NCBI RefSeq assembly: GCF_003443735.1
Contig: NZ_CP031969.1
Span: 2,914,001 to 2,978,000, forward strand
DNA: 64,000 nucleotides
Direction: 5' to 3'
Source of the DNA: Streptomyces sp. CC0208
GTDB lineage: Bacteria; Actinomycetota; Actinomycetes; Streptomycetales; Streptomycetaceae
The notes under the pieces were generated by a model. It worked only from the letters and a program-made list of their open reading frames with translations. It did no database searches and was not told where the DNA came from. The position numbers were made by a program, and so were the translations under genes. This document shows, in pieces, positions 51,679-60,015 of this stretch (positions are counted from its first letter, which is position 1; every line of letters begins with the position of its first letter).

Positions 51679-52841
51679 GGAACGGGGACGGGCCGGTGCG
51701 GGACGAAGAGCGCGGCACACGGGAGCTGCCGGCCGAGGGCGGACACCGCCCTCCCTGCCCGAGCGGCGCCGACGGCCTGGGCGGCGACGGCCCCGGCGGT
51801 TCCCGCCACATGACGGACGGCATCGACGGCATCCCCGAGCAGGCCCGCCCGCATCCGGAGGAAGACGTCGTCGACACGACGGCGACCGGCTTGCTGGACG
51901 ACGGGCAGCGTGATCGGAAAGGTGCCGTGCAGGGTGCGCCTCCGGCAGGGCGGCCCGGGGTCCTCCCGGTGCCGACGGAGGCGAGGGCTCGTGGAAGGGC
52001 GACGGGCGGGACGATGAGCGAGCACGAGCGAAACGCAGAGGACGGCGCGGCGGGCGCGAACAACACGCCGGTCCCACGGCACGATCCACAGGACCGCAGC
52101 GGGGCGCGGGCCCTGTTCATCGAGCTGCGCGCCATGAAGGACGGCAGCCCGGAGTACGCGGAGCTGCGCAACCAGCTGGTCCGGATGCACCTGCCGCTCG
52201 TCGAGCACCTCGCCCGCCGCTTCCGCAACCGCGGCGAGCCCCTGGACGACCTGACCCAGGTCGCCACCATCGGCCTGATCAAGTCGGTCGACCGCTTCGA
52301 CCCGGACCGCGGGGTGGAGTTCTCGACCTACGCGACCCCCACGGTCGTCGGCGAGATCAAGCGCCACTTCCGCGACAAGGGCTGGGCGGTCCGGGTGCCC
52401 CGGCGCCTTCAGGAACTGCGCCTGTCCCTGACGACGGCCACGGCGGAGCTCTCCCAGCAGCACGGCCGCTCCCCCACGGTCCACGAGCTGGCCGAGAAGC
52501 TGGCCATCTCGGAGGAGGAGGTCCTGGAGGGCCTGGAGTCCGCCAACGCGTACTCCACGCTGTCCCTGGACGTCCCCGACACCGACGACGAGTCCCCGGC
52601 GGTGGCGGACACCCTCGGCGCGGAGGACGAGGCGCTGGAAGGCGTCGAGTACCGGGAGTCGCTCAAGCCGCTGCTCGAGGACCTCCCACCGCGCGAGAAG
52701 CGGATCCTTCTGCTGCGCTTCTTCGGCAACATGACCCAGTCGCAGATCGCGCAGGAGGTCGGCATCTCCCAGATGCACGTCTCCCGCCTGCTGGCCCGCA
52801 CCCTGGCCCAGCTCCGGGAGAAGCTGCTGGTGGAGGAGTAG
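51675..52841 (+). CDS. sigH: Stress-response sigma factor SigH (SigB/SigF type)
   Basis: From GTG 51675, which overlaps the anti-sigma stop (GTGA), the protein has 388 residues. About 130 N-terminal residues are acidic and low-complexity. The sigma domains start near 145: sigma2 LVEHLARRFRNRGEPLDDLTQVATIGLIKSVDRFDPDRG, sigma3 RVPRRLQELRLSLTTATAELSQ and sigma4 LPPREKRILLLRFFGNMTQSQIAQEVGISQMHVSRLL. Other starts are ATG 51810 and ATG 52014 (275 residues). In S. coelicolor SigH is made in several sizes, so more than one start may be used. It serves osmotic stress and development. Confidence 0.9.
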   Translation: MRNGDGPVRDEERGTRELPAEGGHRPPCPSGADGLGGDGPGGSRHMTDGIDGIPEQARPHPEEDVVDTTATGLLDDGQRDRKGAVQGAPPAGRPGVLPVPTEARARGRATGGTMSEHERNAEDGAAGANNTPVPRHDPQDRSGARALFIELRAMKDGSPEYAELRNQLVRMHLPLVEHLARRFRNRGEPLDDLTQVATIGLIKSVDRFDPDRGVEFSTYATPTVVGEIKRHFRDKGWAVRVPRRLQELRLSLTTATAELSQQHGRSPTVHELAEKLAISEEEVLEGLESANAYSTLSLDVPDTDDESPAVADTLGAEDEALEGVEYRESLKPLLEDLPPREKRILLLRFFGNMTQSQIAQEVGISQMHVSRLLARTLAQLREKLLVEE

Positions 52842-52844
52842 GTC

Positions 52845-52872
52845 GCGGAGCCGCCCCGAGCGGCGGTTCCGC
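52845..52872 (+). terminator. Probable hairpin terminator after sigH
   Basis: GCGGAGCCGC (52845-52854) pairs with GCGGTTCCGC (52863-52872), one G-U mismatch, starting four bases after the sigH stop. Confidence 0.55.
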
Positions 52873-53089
52873 AGGGGCCCGGTTTTCCAGGACGGTCCAG
52901 GGGCCGAGGACGCATCCGCTCCGGCCCCGAGGCCATCGCCCGCGGGCCGGGAGCAGCCCGCCTACCGGTCCTGAGGTTCTGCGACCGCCCTCGGCCGACA
53001 CTCGCGCACCGGACCCACGGCTACGACGCCCACCGGCGCCGCAAGCCGACAGCCGCAGCTCGCCCACCGCGGCCGCAGCCGGCCCGTCC

Positions 53090-53551
53090 CTACCGCGACC
53101 GCTGCCGCTTGCCGTCCTGTGCCCGCCCCGGCCCCCGGATTCCGAGCGCCTGGTTCGTGGCCGGGTTGATCAGGAGGATCAGCGCGGCCACCGCGACGAC
53201 CGCGAGGGCGATGCCCGCCGGGATCGCCACGCTGTCGGCCTGGAGGAGGTTGTAGGCGACGGGAAGGGCCATGATCTGGGTGATGACGGCCGGCCCCCGG
53301 CTCCAGCTGCGCCGGCCGAGCAGCCCGCGTGCGGCGAGCAGCGGCAGCAGCGCGAGGACGATCAGCGTGACGCCCCCGGTGACGGCCGACTGCCGGTCGT
53401 CCGGGTCTCCGGCCAGACCCTCCACGAGCATCCAGACGCCTCCCGCGACGAGCGCGAGCCCTTCCAGGGCGGCCAGGGCGGCGGCGTACGTCAGGCGCCG
53501 CGGGCGGGGACCGGCGGTCTCGGGGGCAACGGGGGTCTGCTCACTGCTCAC
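53090..53551 (-). CDS. Integral membrane protein, four helices
   Basis: A 153-residue protein with four predicted membrane helices (ALAALEGLALVAGGVWMLVEG, AVTGGVTLIVLALLPLLAARG, GPAVITQIMALPVAYNLLQ, AIPAGIALAVVAVAALILLI) and short tails rich in Pro and Arg. No known function. GTG 53551 is the likely start. Confidence 0.8.
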   Translation of the reverse strand: MSSEQTPVAPETAGPRPRRLTYAAALAALEGLALVAGGVWMLVEGLAGDPDDRQSAVTGGVTLIVLALLPLLAARGLLGRRSWSRGPAVITQIMALPVAYNLLQADSVAIPAGIALAVVAVAALILLINPATNQALGIRGPGRAQDGKRQRSR

Positions 53552-53721
53552 CCCTGAAGGGTAGCCCTCACCCCCGAAGCGCCCTTGGGTGAGGCGCGGG
53601 CAACGCACACCGCCGCGCGCGGGTTGCCCCACGCCCCCGTGGCAAGGTTCACGCACCGGAGTCTTACGTGATCCCTACCTCGGCCTGTGCCCGGTACCAC
53701 CCAGTAGGTACGCTGCAACCC

Positions 53722-54690
53722 ATGCGTGCACTTCTCGTGGTCAATCCGGCGGCAACCACCACAAGCGCACGTACGCGCGATGTCCTGCTCCACGCGCTCG
53801 CGAGCGAGATGAAACTGGAAGCGGTCACCACCGAGTACCGCGGCCACGCACGTGACCTGGGCCGGCAGGCGGCGGAGAGCAAGGACATCGACCTGGTCGT
53901 GGCCCTGGGCGGCGACGGCACGGTCAACGAGGTCGTCAACGGCCTTTTGCACGCGGGCCCCGCCCCCGAGCAGCTTCCCGGCCTCGCCGTGGTCCCCGGC
54001 GGCTCCACCAACGTCTTCGCCCGCGCCCTCGGCCTGCCCAACGACGCCGTCGAGGCGACCGGCGCCCTCCTGGACGCCCTGCGCGAGGGCAGCGAGCGCA
54101 CGGTCGGCCTGGGTCTGGCCTCCGGCACGCCCGGCACCGAGGACGAGGCGGTGCCGGGACGCTGGTTCACCTTCAACGCCGGGCTCGGATTCGACGCCGG
54201 TGTGGTCGGCCGGGTCGAGCAGCAGCGCGAGCGCGGCAGGAAATCCACACACGCTCTCTACGTCCGCCAGGCTCTGCGCCAGTTCTTCGGCGAGGCGCAC
54301 CGCCGGCACGGGACGATCACCGTGGAGCGTCCGGATGCGGAGCCGGTGACCGATCTGGTCCTTTCCATAGTCTCGAACACCTCTCCGTGGACCTTCCTGG
54401 GCAATCACCCGATGTACGCGTCGCCTAAGGCCTCGTTCGATAAAGGCCTCGACATGCTCGGTCTCAGCCGTATGACGACGACCGCGATCGCCCGATATGG
54501 CACCCAGTTGCTCACTTCGTCCCCCGAACGCGGCCCCCATGGCAAGCACGCCGTGTCCCTGCACGACCTGGACCGCTTCACCTTGCATTCGAAGGTGCCC
54601 CTGCCCCTCCAGATGGACGGCGACCACCTAGGGCTGCGTACAAGCGTGACGTTCACAGGCGTACGCCGTGCACTGCGTGTGATTGTGTGA
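53722..54690 (+). CDS. Diacylglycerol/lipid kinase family protein
   Basis: A 322-residue DgkB/YegS-type kinase: MRALLVVNPAATTTSART, nucleotide motif LVVALGGDGTVNEVVNGLL (about 67-85), GLAVVPGGSTNVFARALG and FNAGLGFDAGVV. It should phosphorylate diacylglycerol or a related lipid in the cytoplasm. Divergent from the membrane protein gene. Confidence 0.9.
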   Translation: MRALLVVNPAATTTSARTRDVLLHALASEMKLEAVTTEYRGHARDLGRQAAESKDIDLVVALGGDGTVNEVVNGLLHAGPAPEQLPGLAVVPGGSTNVFARALGLPNDAVEATGALLDALREGSERTVGLGLASGTPGTEDEAVPGRWFTFNAGLGFDAGVVGRVEQQRERGRKSTHALYVRQALRQFFGEAHRRHGTITVERPDAEPVTDLVLSIVSNTSPWTFLGNHPMYASPKASFDKGLDMLGLSRMTTTAIARYGTQLLTSSPERGPHGKHAVSLHDLDRFTLHSKVPLPLQMDGDHLGLRTSVTFTGVRRALRVIV

Positions 54691-55011
54691 GCAGAAGACG
54701 CTAAACTCCTTTCACTCGAACGTTTAGGCCAGGGTCCACCCCATGGAAGTACGGCTGTGACCTAGTCGACACCGAGGAATCAAAAAAAACTTTCCGGAAG
54801 GGGTTGTATCCGCCGCTGAGGTTTGCGAGTCTCTACGTGGCGGTCAGGACAGCCCGCAACACCAGCGTCCACAGACCACCGGAACCCCTCTTCAATCCAC
54901 AGGACCACGCCGGGGAAGACTCGGCGATCGGCCCTTCACTTGTTGAGGGATTCGTGAAAGCGTTCACATTCACAAGCAACTTGCACGTAATACCAAGGAG
55001 AGGTAGCAGCC
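54691..55011 (+). promoter_or_regulatory. wblE upstream region
   Basis: About 320 bp. A dyad GTGAA-AGCG-TTCAC (54954-54967) lies about 45 bp before the wblE start, and AAGGAGAGG is its Shine-Dalgarno. The dyad is a possible operator for an unknown regulator. No gene is supported. Confidence 0.5.
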
Positions 55012-55269
55012 ATGGACTGGCGTCACAACGCCGTTTGCCGCGAGGAAGACCCCGAGCTCTTCTTCCCCATCGGCAACACCGGTCCTGCGCTGCTGCAGAT
55101 CGAGGAAGCCAAGGCCGTCTGCCGTCGCTGCCCCGTTATGGATCAGTGTCTGCAGTGGGCGCTCGAGTCCGGTCAGGACTCCGGCGTCTGGGGTGGTCTC
55201 AGCGAGGACGAGCGTCGCGCCATGAAGCGCCGTGCCGCCCGCAACCGGGCCCGTCAGGCTTCTGCCTGA
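55012..55269 (+). CDS. wblE: WhiB-like iron-sulfur protein WblE
   Basis: An 85-residue WhiB family protein. Four cysteines in the pattern C9...C37-x2-C40-x5-C46 hold a [4Fe-4S] cluster, followed by the GVWGGLSEDERR turn and a basic tail RRAARNRARQ for DNA or sigma-factor contact. WblE is the conserved Streptomyces paralogue (WhiB1 group of mycobacteria), likely a cluster-dependent partner of the principal sigma factor. Confidence 0.97.
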   Translation: MDWRHNAVCREEDPELFFPIGNTGPALLQIEEAKAVCRRCPVMDQCLQWALESGQDSGVWGGLSEDERRAMKRRAARNRARQASA

Positions 55270-55390
55270 CATACCCACCCCGCAAAACAGCCTGAGCTTG
55301 GCGGCGCGTACACCGCGTACGCTTCTCCCGCCCCGAGCCGCAGCGCGCAGTACCCCCGATGCGCAGCACAAAGCTGGCAACGAGCATTTG

Positions 55391-55423
55391 AGCCCCGGAC
55401 CCCTGAACGGTCCGGGGCTTTTT
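55391..55423 (+). terminator. Intrinsic terminator after wblE
   Basis: AGCCCCGGACC (55391-55401) pairs perfectly with GGTCCGGGGCT (55409-55419) and is followed by a run of T. Confidence 0.93.
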
Positions 55424-55494
55424 GCTGTGCCCCCGCCTATGTCCCGACCTATGTCGCGACGCGTGTCCCGACCGCGCCCCGCCCGTGCGGGGAT

Positions 55495-56970
55495 CTACTT
55501 GTGCGCCTGCACCGGTACGTCCAGGATCACCCGGGTGCCGCCCTCCGGCGCCGGGACCATGTCGAACGAGCCGCCCAACTCGCCTTCCACCAGCGTCCGT
55601 ACGATCTGCAGGCCCAGGTTGCCCCCGGTGTGCGGGTCGAAGCCCTCGGGCAGACCGACGCCGTCGTCCTGGACGGTGACGAGGAGACGGGCCTCCTTGG
55701 TGGTGCCGCCGCGGACGGCCGAAACCTCGACCGTGCCGGTCTCGCCCTCGCGGAAGCCGTGCTCCAGGGCGTTCTGGAGGATTTCCGTGAGGACCATGGA
55801 CAGCGGGGTGGCGACCTCGGCGTCCAGGATGCCGAAGCGTCCGCTGCGCCGGCCGGTGACCTTGCCCGGCGAGATCTCGGCGACCATGGCGAGCACCCGG
55901 TCCGCGATCTCGTCGAACTCCACGCGCTCGTCCAGGTTCTGAGACAGCGTCTCGTGCACGATGGCGATCGAGCCGACCCGTCGTACCGCCTCTTCGAGGG
56001 CTTCCCGGCCGCGGTCGGACTCGATGCGCCGGGCCTGGAGGCGGAGCAGGGCCGCCACCGTCTGGAGGTTGTTCTTCACCCGGTGGTGGATCTCCCGGAT
56101 GGTCGCGTCCTTGGTGATCAACTCGCGCTCGCGGCGGCGCAGTTCGGTCACGTCCCGTAGCAGGACCAGTGAACCGATGCGGGTGCCCTTGGGCTTGAGC
56201 GGGATCGCCCGGAACTGGATGACACCGTCGTGCGCCTCGATCTCGAACTCACGGGGTGCCCAGCCGCTGGCCACCTTGGCGAGCGCCTCGTCCACCGGGC
56301 CGCGGGTCGGGGCGAGTTCGGCGGTGGTCCTGCCGAGGTGCTGGCCGACGAGGTCGGAGGCGAGGCCCATGCGGTGGTAGGCGGACAGGGCGTTCGGGGA
56401 GGCGTACTGGACGATGCCGTCGGCGTCGAGGCGGATCAGGCCGTCGCCGACGCGCGGGGCCGCGTCCATGTCCATCTGCTGGTTGGGGAACGGGAAGGAG
56501 CCGGCCGCGATCATCTGGGCCAGGTCGGACGCGCTCTGCAGATAGGTCAGTTCGAGTCGGCTCGGGGTGCGGACGGTCAGCAGGTTGGTGTTGCGCGCGA
56601 TGACACCGAGGACGCGCCCCTCCCGTCGTACCGGGATCGACTCGACGCGGACCGGGACCTCCTCGCGCCACTCCGGATCGCCCTCGCGCACGATCCGGCC
56701 CTCGTCGTGTGCCGCGTCCAGCAGCGGGCGGCGGCCTCGGGGGACAAGGTGGCCGACCATGTCGTCCTGGTAGGAGGTGGGGCCGGTGTTGGGCCGCATC
56801 TGGGCGACGGAGACATAGCGGGTGCCGTCGCGGGTGGGGACCCACAGGACGAGGTCGGCGAAGGAGAGGTCGGAGAGCAACTGCCACTCCGAGACCAGCA
56901 GATGCAGCCACTCGAGGTCGGAGTCGTCGAGGGCGGTGTGCTGGCGGACCAGTTCGTTCATGGAGGGCAC
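55495..56970 (-). CDS. Soluble PAS-domain sensor histidine kinase (HisKA_2 type)
   Basis: A 491-residue protein with no membrane segment. Residues 1-155 form a GAF-like sensor (WLHLLVSEWQLLSDLSFADLVLWV), 175-285 a PAS domain (LIRLDADGIVQYASPNALSAYHRMG, SLVLLRDVTELRRRE). The H-box REIHHRVKNNLQTVAALLRLQ is the HisKA_2/HWE form, and the ATPase has EILQNALEHGF and QDDGVGLPEGF and GNLGLQIVRTLV. No response regulator lies next to it. Start at GTG 56970 or ATG 56961; neither has a clear ribosome site. Confidence 0.92.
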   Translation of the reverse strand: MPSMNELVRQHTALDDSDLEWLHLLVSEWQLLSDLSFADLVLWVPTRDGTRYVSVAQMRPNTGPTSYQDDMVGHLVPRGRRPLLDAAHDEGRIVREGDPEWREEVPVRVESIPVRREGRVLGVIARNTNLLTVRTPSRLELTYLQSASDLAQMIAAGSFPFPNQQMDMDAAPRVGDGLIRLDADGIVQYASPNALSAYHRMGLASDLVGQHLGRTTAELAPTRGPVDEALAKVASGWAPREFEIEAHDGVIQFRAIPLKPKGTRIGSLVLLRDVTELRRRERELITKDATIREIHHRVKNNLQTVAALLRLQARRIESDRGREALEEAVRRVGSIAIVHETLSQNLDERVEFDEIADRVLAMVAEISPGKVTGRRSGRFGILDAEVATPLSMVLTEILQNALEHGFREGETGTVEVSAVRGGTTKEARLLVTVQDDGVGLPEGFDPHTGGNLGLQIVRTLVEGELGGSFDMVPAPEGGTRVILDVPVQAHK

Positions 56971-57353
56971 GGGTGCGAGCGTACCTGGGGGTATGTGAGT
57001 GACCTAAAAACACCGTGCGCCGACGGGGTGCGGCCCGGCCCCGGAAACACCCGCGGGCCGCGGCGCCTGGGAAGGACCCTCAACCTTCCCGGCACCGCAG
57101 CCCGGAGCAATATCGGCCGTGGGGTGTGCGGTCCCGGTCGGCCGAGATGAGGACCCGGGGCAGTCAGGGCAGAGAGCTCCGGTTCCTCGGTCCGTCTTCC
57201 TGTGCGGGGAAGACGGAGGTCACACGTTCAATTGTGGACTAGACCACTAGGTGTGTCCATGCGGTGGAGCCTGTTTGTTGTTGGAGCTTTCCCTTACGGG
57301 AGTCACCTAGTCGGACGTCCTGACAACCTCCACGCAGCCTAACGCGTGTGGGT
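56971..57353. other. Intergenic region between the sensor kinase and TetR genes
   Basis: About 380 bp, no gene recognised. It holds the kinase promoter and a DasR-type dyad (annotated separately). The part 57250-57345 is unusually low in G+C for this genome. Confidence 0.5.
57233..57248. promoter_or_regulatory. DasR-responsive element (dre)-like site
   Basis: TGTGGACTAGACCACT matches the DasR dre consensus ACTGGTCTAGACCACT at 13 of 16 positions and keeps its dyad symmetry. It lies 263 bp upstream of the sensor kinase start and downstream of the TetR gene. Confidence 0.55.
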
Positions 57354-57995
57354 TCATGTGCGGGGCCAGATGGCCAGGGCAATTTCCGCGACTGCCTCCA
57401 GGTCCTGTCGGCTCGCGCCGTCGCGCGCCTGTTGGGACATGCCCTGGACCACCGCCCCGGTGTACCGGGCCAGCGCGGCGGCGTCGGTCCCGGCCGGCAG
57501 TTCCCCCGCCGCGATGTCCGCCCTGATACGGCTTTCGAAGGCGGCGATGCTGGCGTTGCGCCGCCCGCGCAGCGACTCCTCGACCTCCGGGGTGGAGCAG
57601 TTGGTGGCGGCGTGGATGACGAGGCAGCCGTGCGGATGGCCGGGGGCCGTGTACGCGACGGCGGCCTCCCTCAGCAGCCGCTCCATGGCGGCCCGGGCGG
57701 TGGGCTCCTCGGCGAGCGCGCGGTCGCTGAAGGAGCCGTACCGGACGCCGTACTCCCTGACGACCTCCTCGAACAGCGAGCGCTTGTCACCGAAGGCCGC
57801 GTAGAGGCTGGGGGCCCCGATGTCCATGACGCGGGTGAGGTCGGAGACGGACGTGGCCTCGTACCCGTGCTCCCAGAAGGCCAGGATCGCCTTCTCCAGG
57901 GCGGTCTCGCGATCGAACGACCGTGGGCGTCCGCGGGGCTTCGCTCTCCTGACCCCGGGCTCGACCTGCGTCTTCGTCTGCTCGCTGCCCACCAT
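57354..57995 (-). CDS. TetR-family transcriptional regulator
   Basis: A 213-residue repressor. The HTH is GRPRSFDRETALEKAILAFWEHGYEATSVSDLTRVMDIGAPSLYAAFGDKRSLFEEV; the ligand domain includes HGCLVIHAATNCSTPEVEESL, typical of a TetR subgroup that often controls a neighbouring oxidoreductase. Divergent from the SDR gene with two direct-repeat boxes between them. ATG 57995. Confidence 0.92.
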   Translation of the reverse strand: MVGSEQTKTQVEPGVRRAKPRGRPRSFDRETALEKAILAFWEHGYEATSVSDLTRVMDIGAPSLYAAFGDKRSLFEEVVREYGVRYGSFSDRALAEEPTARAAMERLLREAAVAYTAPGHPHGCLVIHAATNCSTPEVEESLRGRRNASIAAFESRIRADIAAGELPAGTDAAALARYTGAVVQGMSQQARDGASRQDLEAVAEIALAIWPRT

Positions 57996-58004
57996 GGAGT
58001 GAAT

Positions 58005-58074
58005 TGTATAGCGGGTACTAGAGAAAGGCGGTGGAGTGCCGGTACGGTTATTTCTGTATCGACTGCTAGAGAAA
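58005..58074. promoter_or_regulatory. Two direct-repeat boxes between tetR and SDR genes (probable TetR operators)
   Basis: TGTAT-N8-ACTAGAGAAA (58005-58026) and TGTAT-N5-GCTAGAGAAA (58055-58074) share the TGTAT and CTAGAGAAA ends. They lie within the 93-bp divergent promoter region and are the obvious candidates for TetR binding. Confidence 0.55.
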
Positions 58075-58088
58075 TGAGGGGCGACAGC

Positions 58089-58841
58089 ATGGGCGTGCTC
58101 ACGGGCAGGACGGCTCTGGTGACGGGGGCGAGCAGGGGTATCGGGCGGGGCATCGCCGAGCGCCTCGGGCGGGACGGCGCGCGGGTGGCGGTGCACTACG
58201 GCAGGAGTGCGACGGCGGCGAAGGAGACGGTCGCCGCGATCGAGGCGGCCGGCGGCTCCGCCTTCACGGTCGGGGCGGACCTGGGGATCCCCGGAGCCGT
58301 CGACGCCCTCTGGGAAGAGTTCGACCGGCACGCGGACGGACTGGACATCCTGGTGAACAACGCGGGAATCGGCTCCTCACGCCCGATCGAGGAGATCGAC
58401 GAGAGCGAGTACGACCGGCTCTTCACGGTCAATGTGAAGGCGCCGTTCTTCCTGGTCAAGCAGGGGGCGATACGCCTGCGGGACGGCGGCCGCATCATCA
58501 ACATCTCGTCGGGACTCGCCCGCACGGCCGCCATGCCGCACAACATGGCCTACGCCATGACGAAGGGCGCGCTGGACGTGTTCTCCCGGGACCTGTCCAA
58601 GATCCTGGGCGTTCGGGGCATCAGGGTGAACTCGGTGGCACCCGGCCTGGTCGACACCGACAACACCGCCGCGTTCCTGCACGGCAGCGAGGACGGCTGG
58701 GCGCAGGCGGAGGCCTACTCGGCGCTGGGGCGGGTGGGGACCCCGGCCGAGGTCGCGGACGTGGTGGCGTTCCTCGCCTCGGACGAGGGGCGGTGGGTGA
58801 CCGGGAGCTGGGTGGATGCCACAGGGGGGTCGATGCCGTGA
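58089..58841 (+). CDS. Short-chain dehydrogenase/reductase
   Basis: A 250-residue classical SDR: TGASRGIGRGIAERL (cofactor loop), NNAGIGSS, ISSGLARTAAMPHNMAYAMTKGALDVF (Ser-x12-Tyr-x3-Lys), and the C-terminal WVTGSWVDATGG. The fold and YxxxK are intact, so it is probably active with NADP(H) or NAD(H). GAGGGG lies eight bases before ATG 58089; ATG 58074 is possible. Likely controlled by the divergent TetR. Confidence 0.93.
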   Translation: MGVLTGRTALVTGASRGIGRGIAERLGRDGARVAVHYGRSATAAKETVAAIEAAGGSAFTVGADLGIPGAVDALWEEFDRHADGLDILVNNAGIGSSRPIEEIDESEYDRLFTVNVKAPFFLVKQGAIRLRDGGRIINISSGLARTAAMPHNMAYAMTKGALDVFSRDLSKILGVRGIRVNSVAPGLVDTDNTAAFLHGSEDGWAQAEAYSALGRVGTPAEVADVVAFLASDEGRWVTGSWVDATGGSMP

Positions 58842-58991
58842 GCCGTCCGGCAGGGCTCAGCGCGCCTCCGTCACCTGGTCGGGGCGGGCGGCGCGTCCGC
58901 GTCCCGGCCGCGCATGATGGTGAGGTGGCAGCCCTTGAGGAGGCGTCGTGACGGCCTCGGGGACCTGGGCCGCAGGACCCGATTCTGCTAG

Positions 58992-59007
58992 ATTGGTCTA
59001 AACCACA
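58992..59007 (+). promoter_or_regulatory. DasR-responsive element in the nagB promoter
   Basis: ATTGGTCTAAACCACA has 13 of 16 matches to the dre consensus ACTGGTCTAGACCACT. It overlaps a -10-like TAGATT (58989-58994) and lies about 85-100 bp before the nagB start. DasR repression relieved by glucosamine-6-phosphate is expected from the Streptomyces model. Confidence 0.8.
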
Positions 59008-59092
59008 TGGGCCGTACCGGGGTCCGGTCGAGCCCTCTCTGTTCAGACCGTTGCCACAGACCAGACCCTTTCCTCAGATCGGCAGGCCCAGC

Positions 59093-59878
59093 GTGGAAGT
59101 TGTCATCGTTCCGGACGCCAAGGCGGGTGGCGAGCTCATCGCCGAGGCCATGGCCCAGCTGCTCCGGCGCAAGCCCGACGCCCTGCTCGGCGTGGCCACC
59201 GGCTCCACCCCGCTGCCCATCTACGAGGCCCTGACGGCGAAGGCGCGGTCCGGTGCCGTGGACGCCTCGCGGGCGCGGATAGCCCAGCTCGACGAGTACG
59301 TGGGGCTGCCGGCCGAGCATCCGGAGTCCTACCGTTCGGTGCTGCGGCGCGAGGTGCTGGAGCCGCTGGGGATACCGATGGCCTCCTTCATGGGGCCGGA
59401 CGGGACGGCTCAGGACATCATCGGCGCGTGCCAGGCGTACGACTCGGCGCTGGCCGCTGCCGGGGGCGTGGATCTGCAGCTGCTCGGGATCGGGACGGAC
59501 GGACACATCGGGTTCAACGAGCCGTGTTCGTCGCTGGCCTCGCGGACCCGGATCAAGACGCTGACCGAGCAGACGCGGGTGGACAACGCGCGGTTCTTCG
59601 AGGGGGACATCTCGCAGGTGCCGCACCATGTGATCACTCAGGGGATCGGGACGATTCTCGAGGCCCGGCATCTGGTGCTGCTGGCGACGGGTGAGGGGAA
59701 GGCGGACGCGGTGGCGGCGACGGTGGAGGGGCCGGTCGCCGCGGTGTGTCCCGCGTCGGCGCTTCAGCTGCATCCGCATGCGACGGTGGTCGTGGACGAG
59801 GGGGCCGCCTCGAAGTTGAAGCTGGCGGACTACTTCCGGCACACGTTTGTCAACAAGCCTGACTGGCAGGGGATCTAG
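59093..59878 (+). CDS. nagB: Glucosamine-6-phosphate deaminase NagB
   Basis: A 261-residue enzyme from GTG 59093. It starts VEVVIVPDAKAGGELIAEAMAQLL; LGVATGSTPLPIYEAL binds the sugar phosphate, ARIAQLDEYVGL has the catalytic Asp, and LLGIGTDGHIGFNEP is the NagB signature with the active-site His. It converts glucosamine-6-phosphate to fructose-6-phosphate and ammonia, the last step of N-acetylglucosamine use. Regulated by the dre upstream. Confidence 0.96.
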   Translation: MEVVIVPDAKAGGELIAEAMAQLLRRKPDALLGVATGSTPLPIYEALTAKARSGAVDASRARIAQLDEYVGLPAEHPESYRSVLRREVLEPLGIPMASFMGPDGTAQDIIGACQAYDSALAAAGGVDLQLLGIGTDGHIGFNEPCSSLASRTRIKTLTEQTRVDNARFFEGDISQVPHHVITQGIGTILEARHLVLLATGEGKADAVAATVEGPVAAVCPASALQLHPHATVVVDEGAASKLKLADYFRHTFVNKPDWQGI

Positions 59879-59925
59879 GGCGGGGACCCGTCTGCCGGGT
59901 TCTGAGGGGTACCGGGTGCGGGTCG

Positions 59926-59960
59926 GCTGTGGCTGGTCACGCAGCTCCCCGCGCACCTGA
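59926..59960. repeat. Degenerate copy of the dispersed intergenic repeat
   Basis: GGCTGGTCACGCAGCTCCCCGCGCACCT resembles GGCTGGTCGCGCAGTTCCCCGCGCCCCT at 26320-26347, differing at four positions. Confidence 0.6.
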
Positions 59961-59962
59961 CG

Positions 59963-60005
59963 AAGACGGGTGCCGGCCCCCTCGAAGGGAACCGGCACCC
60001 GTCTT
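59963..60005. terminator. Bidirectional hairpin terminator between nagB and dasD
   Basis: AAGACGGGTGCCGG (59963-59976) pairs perfectly with CCGGCACCCGTCTT (59992-60005), between convergent genes. Confidence 0.88.
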
Positions 60006-60015
60006 GTCGTAGGAC

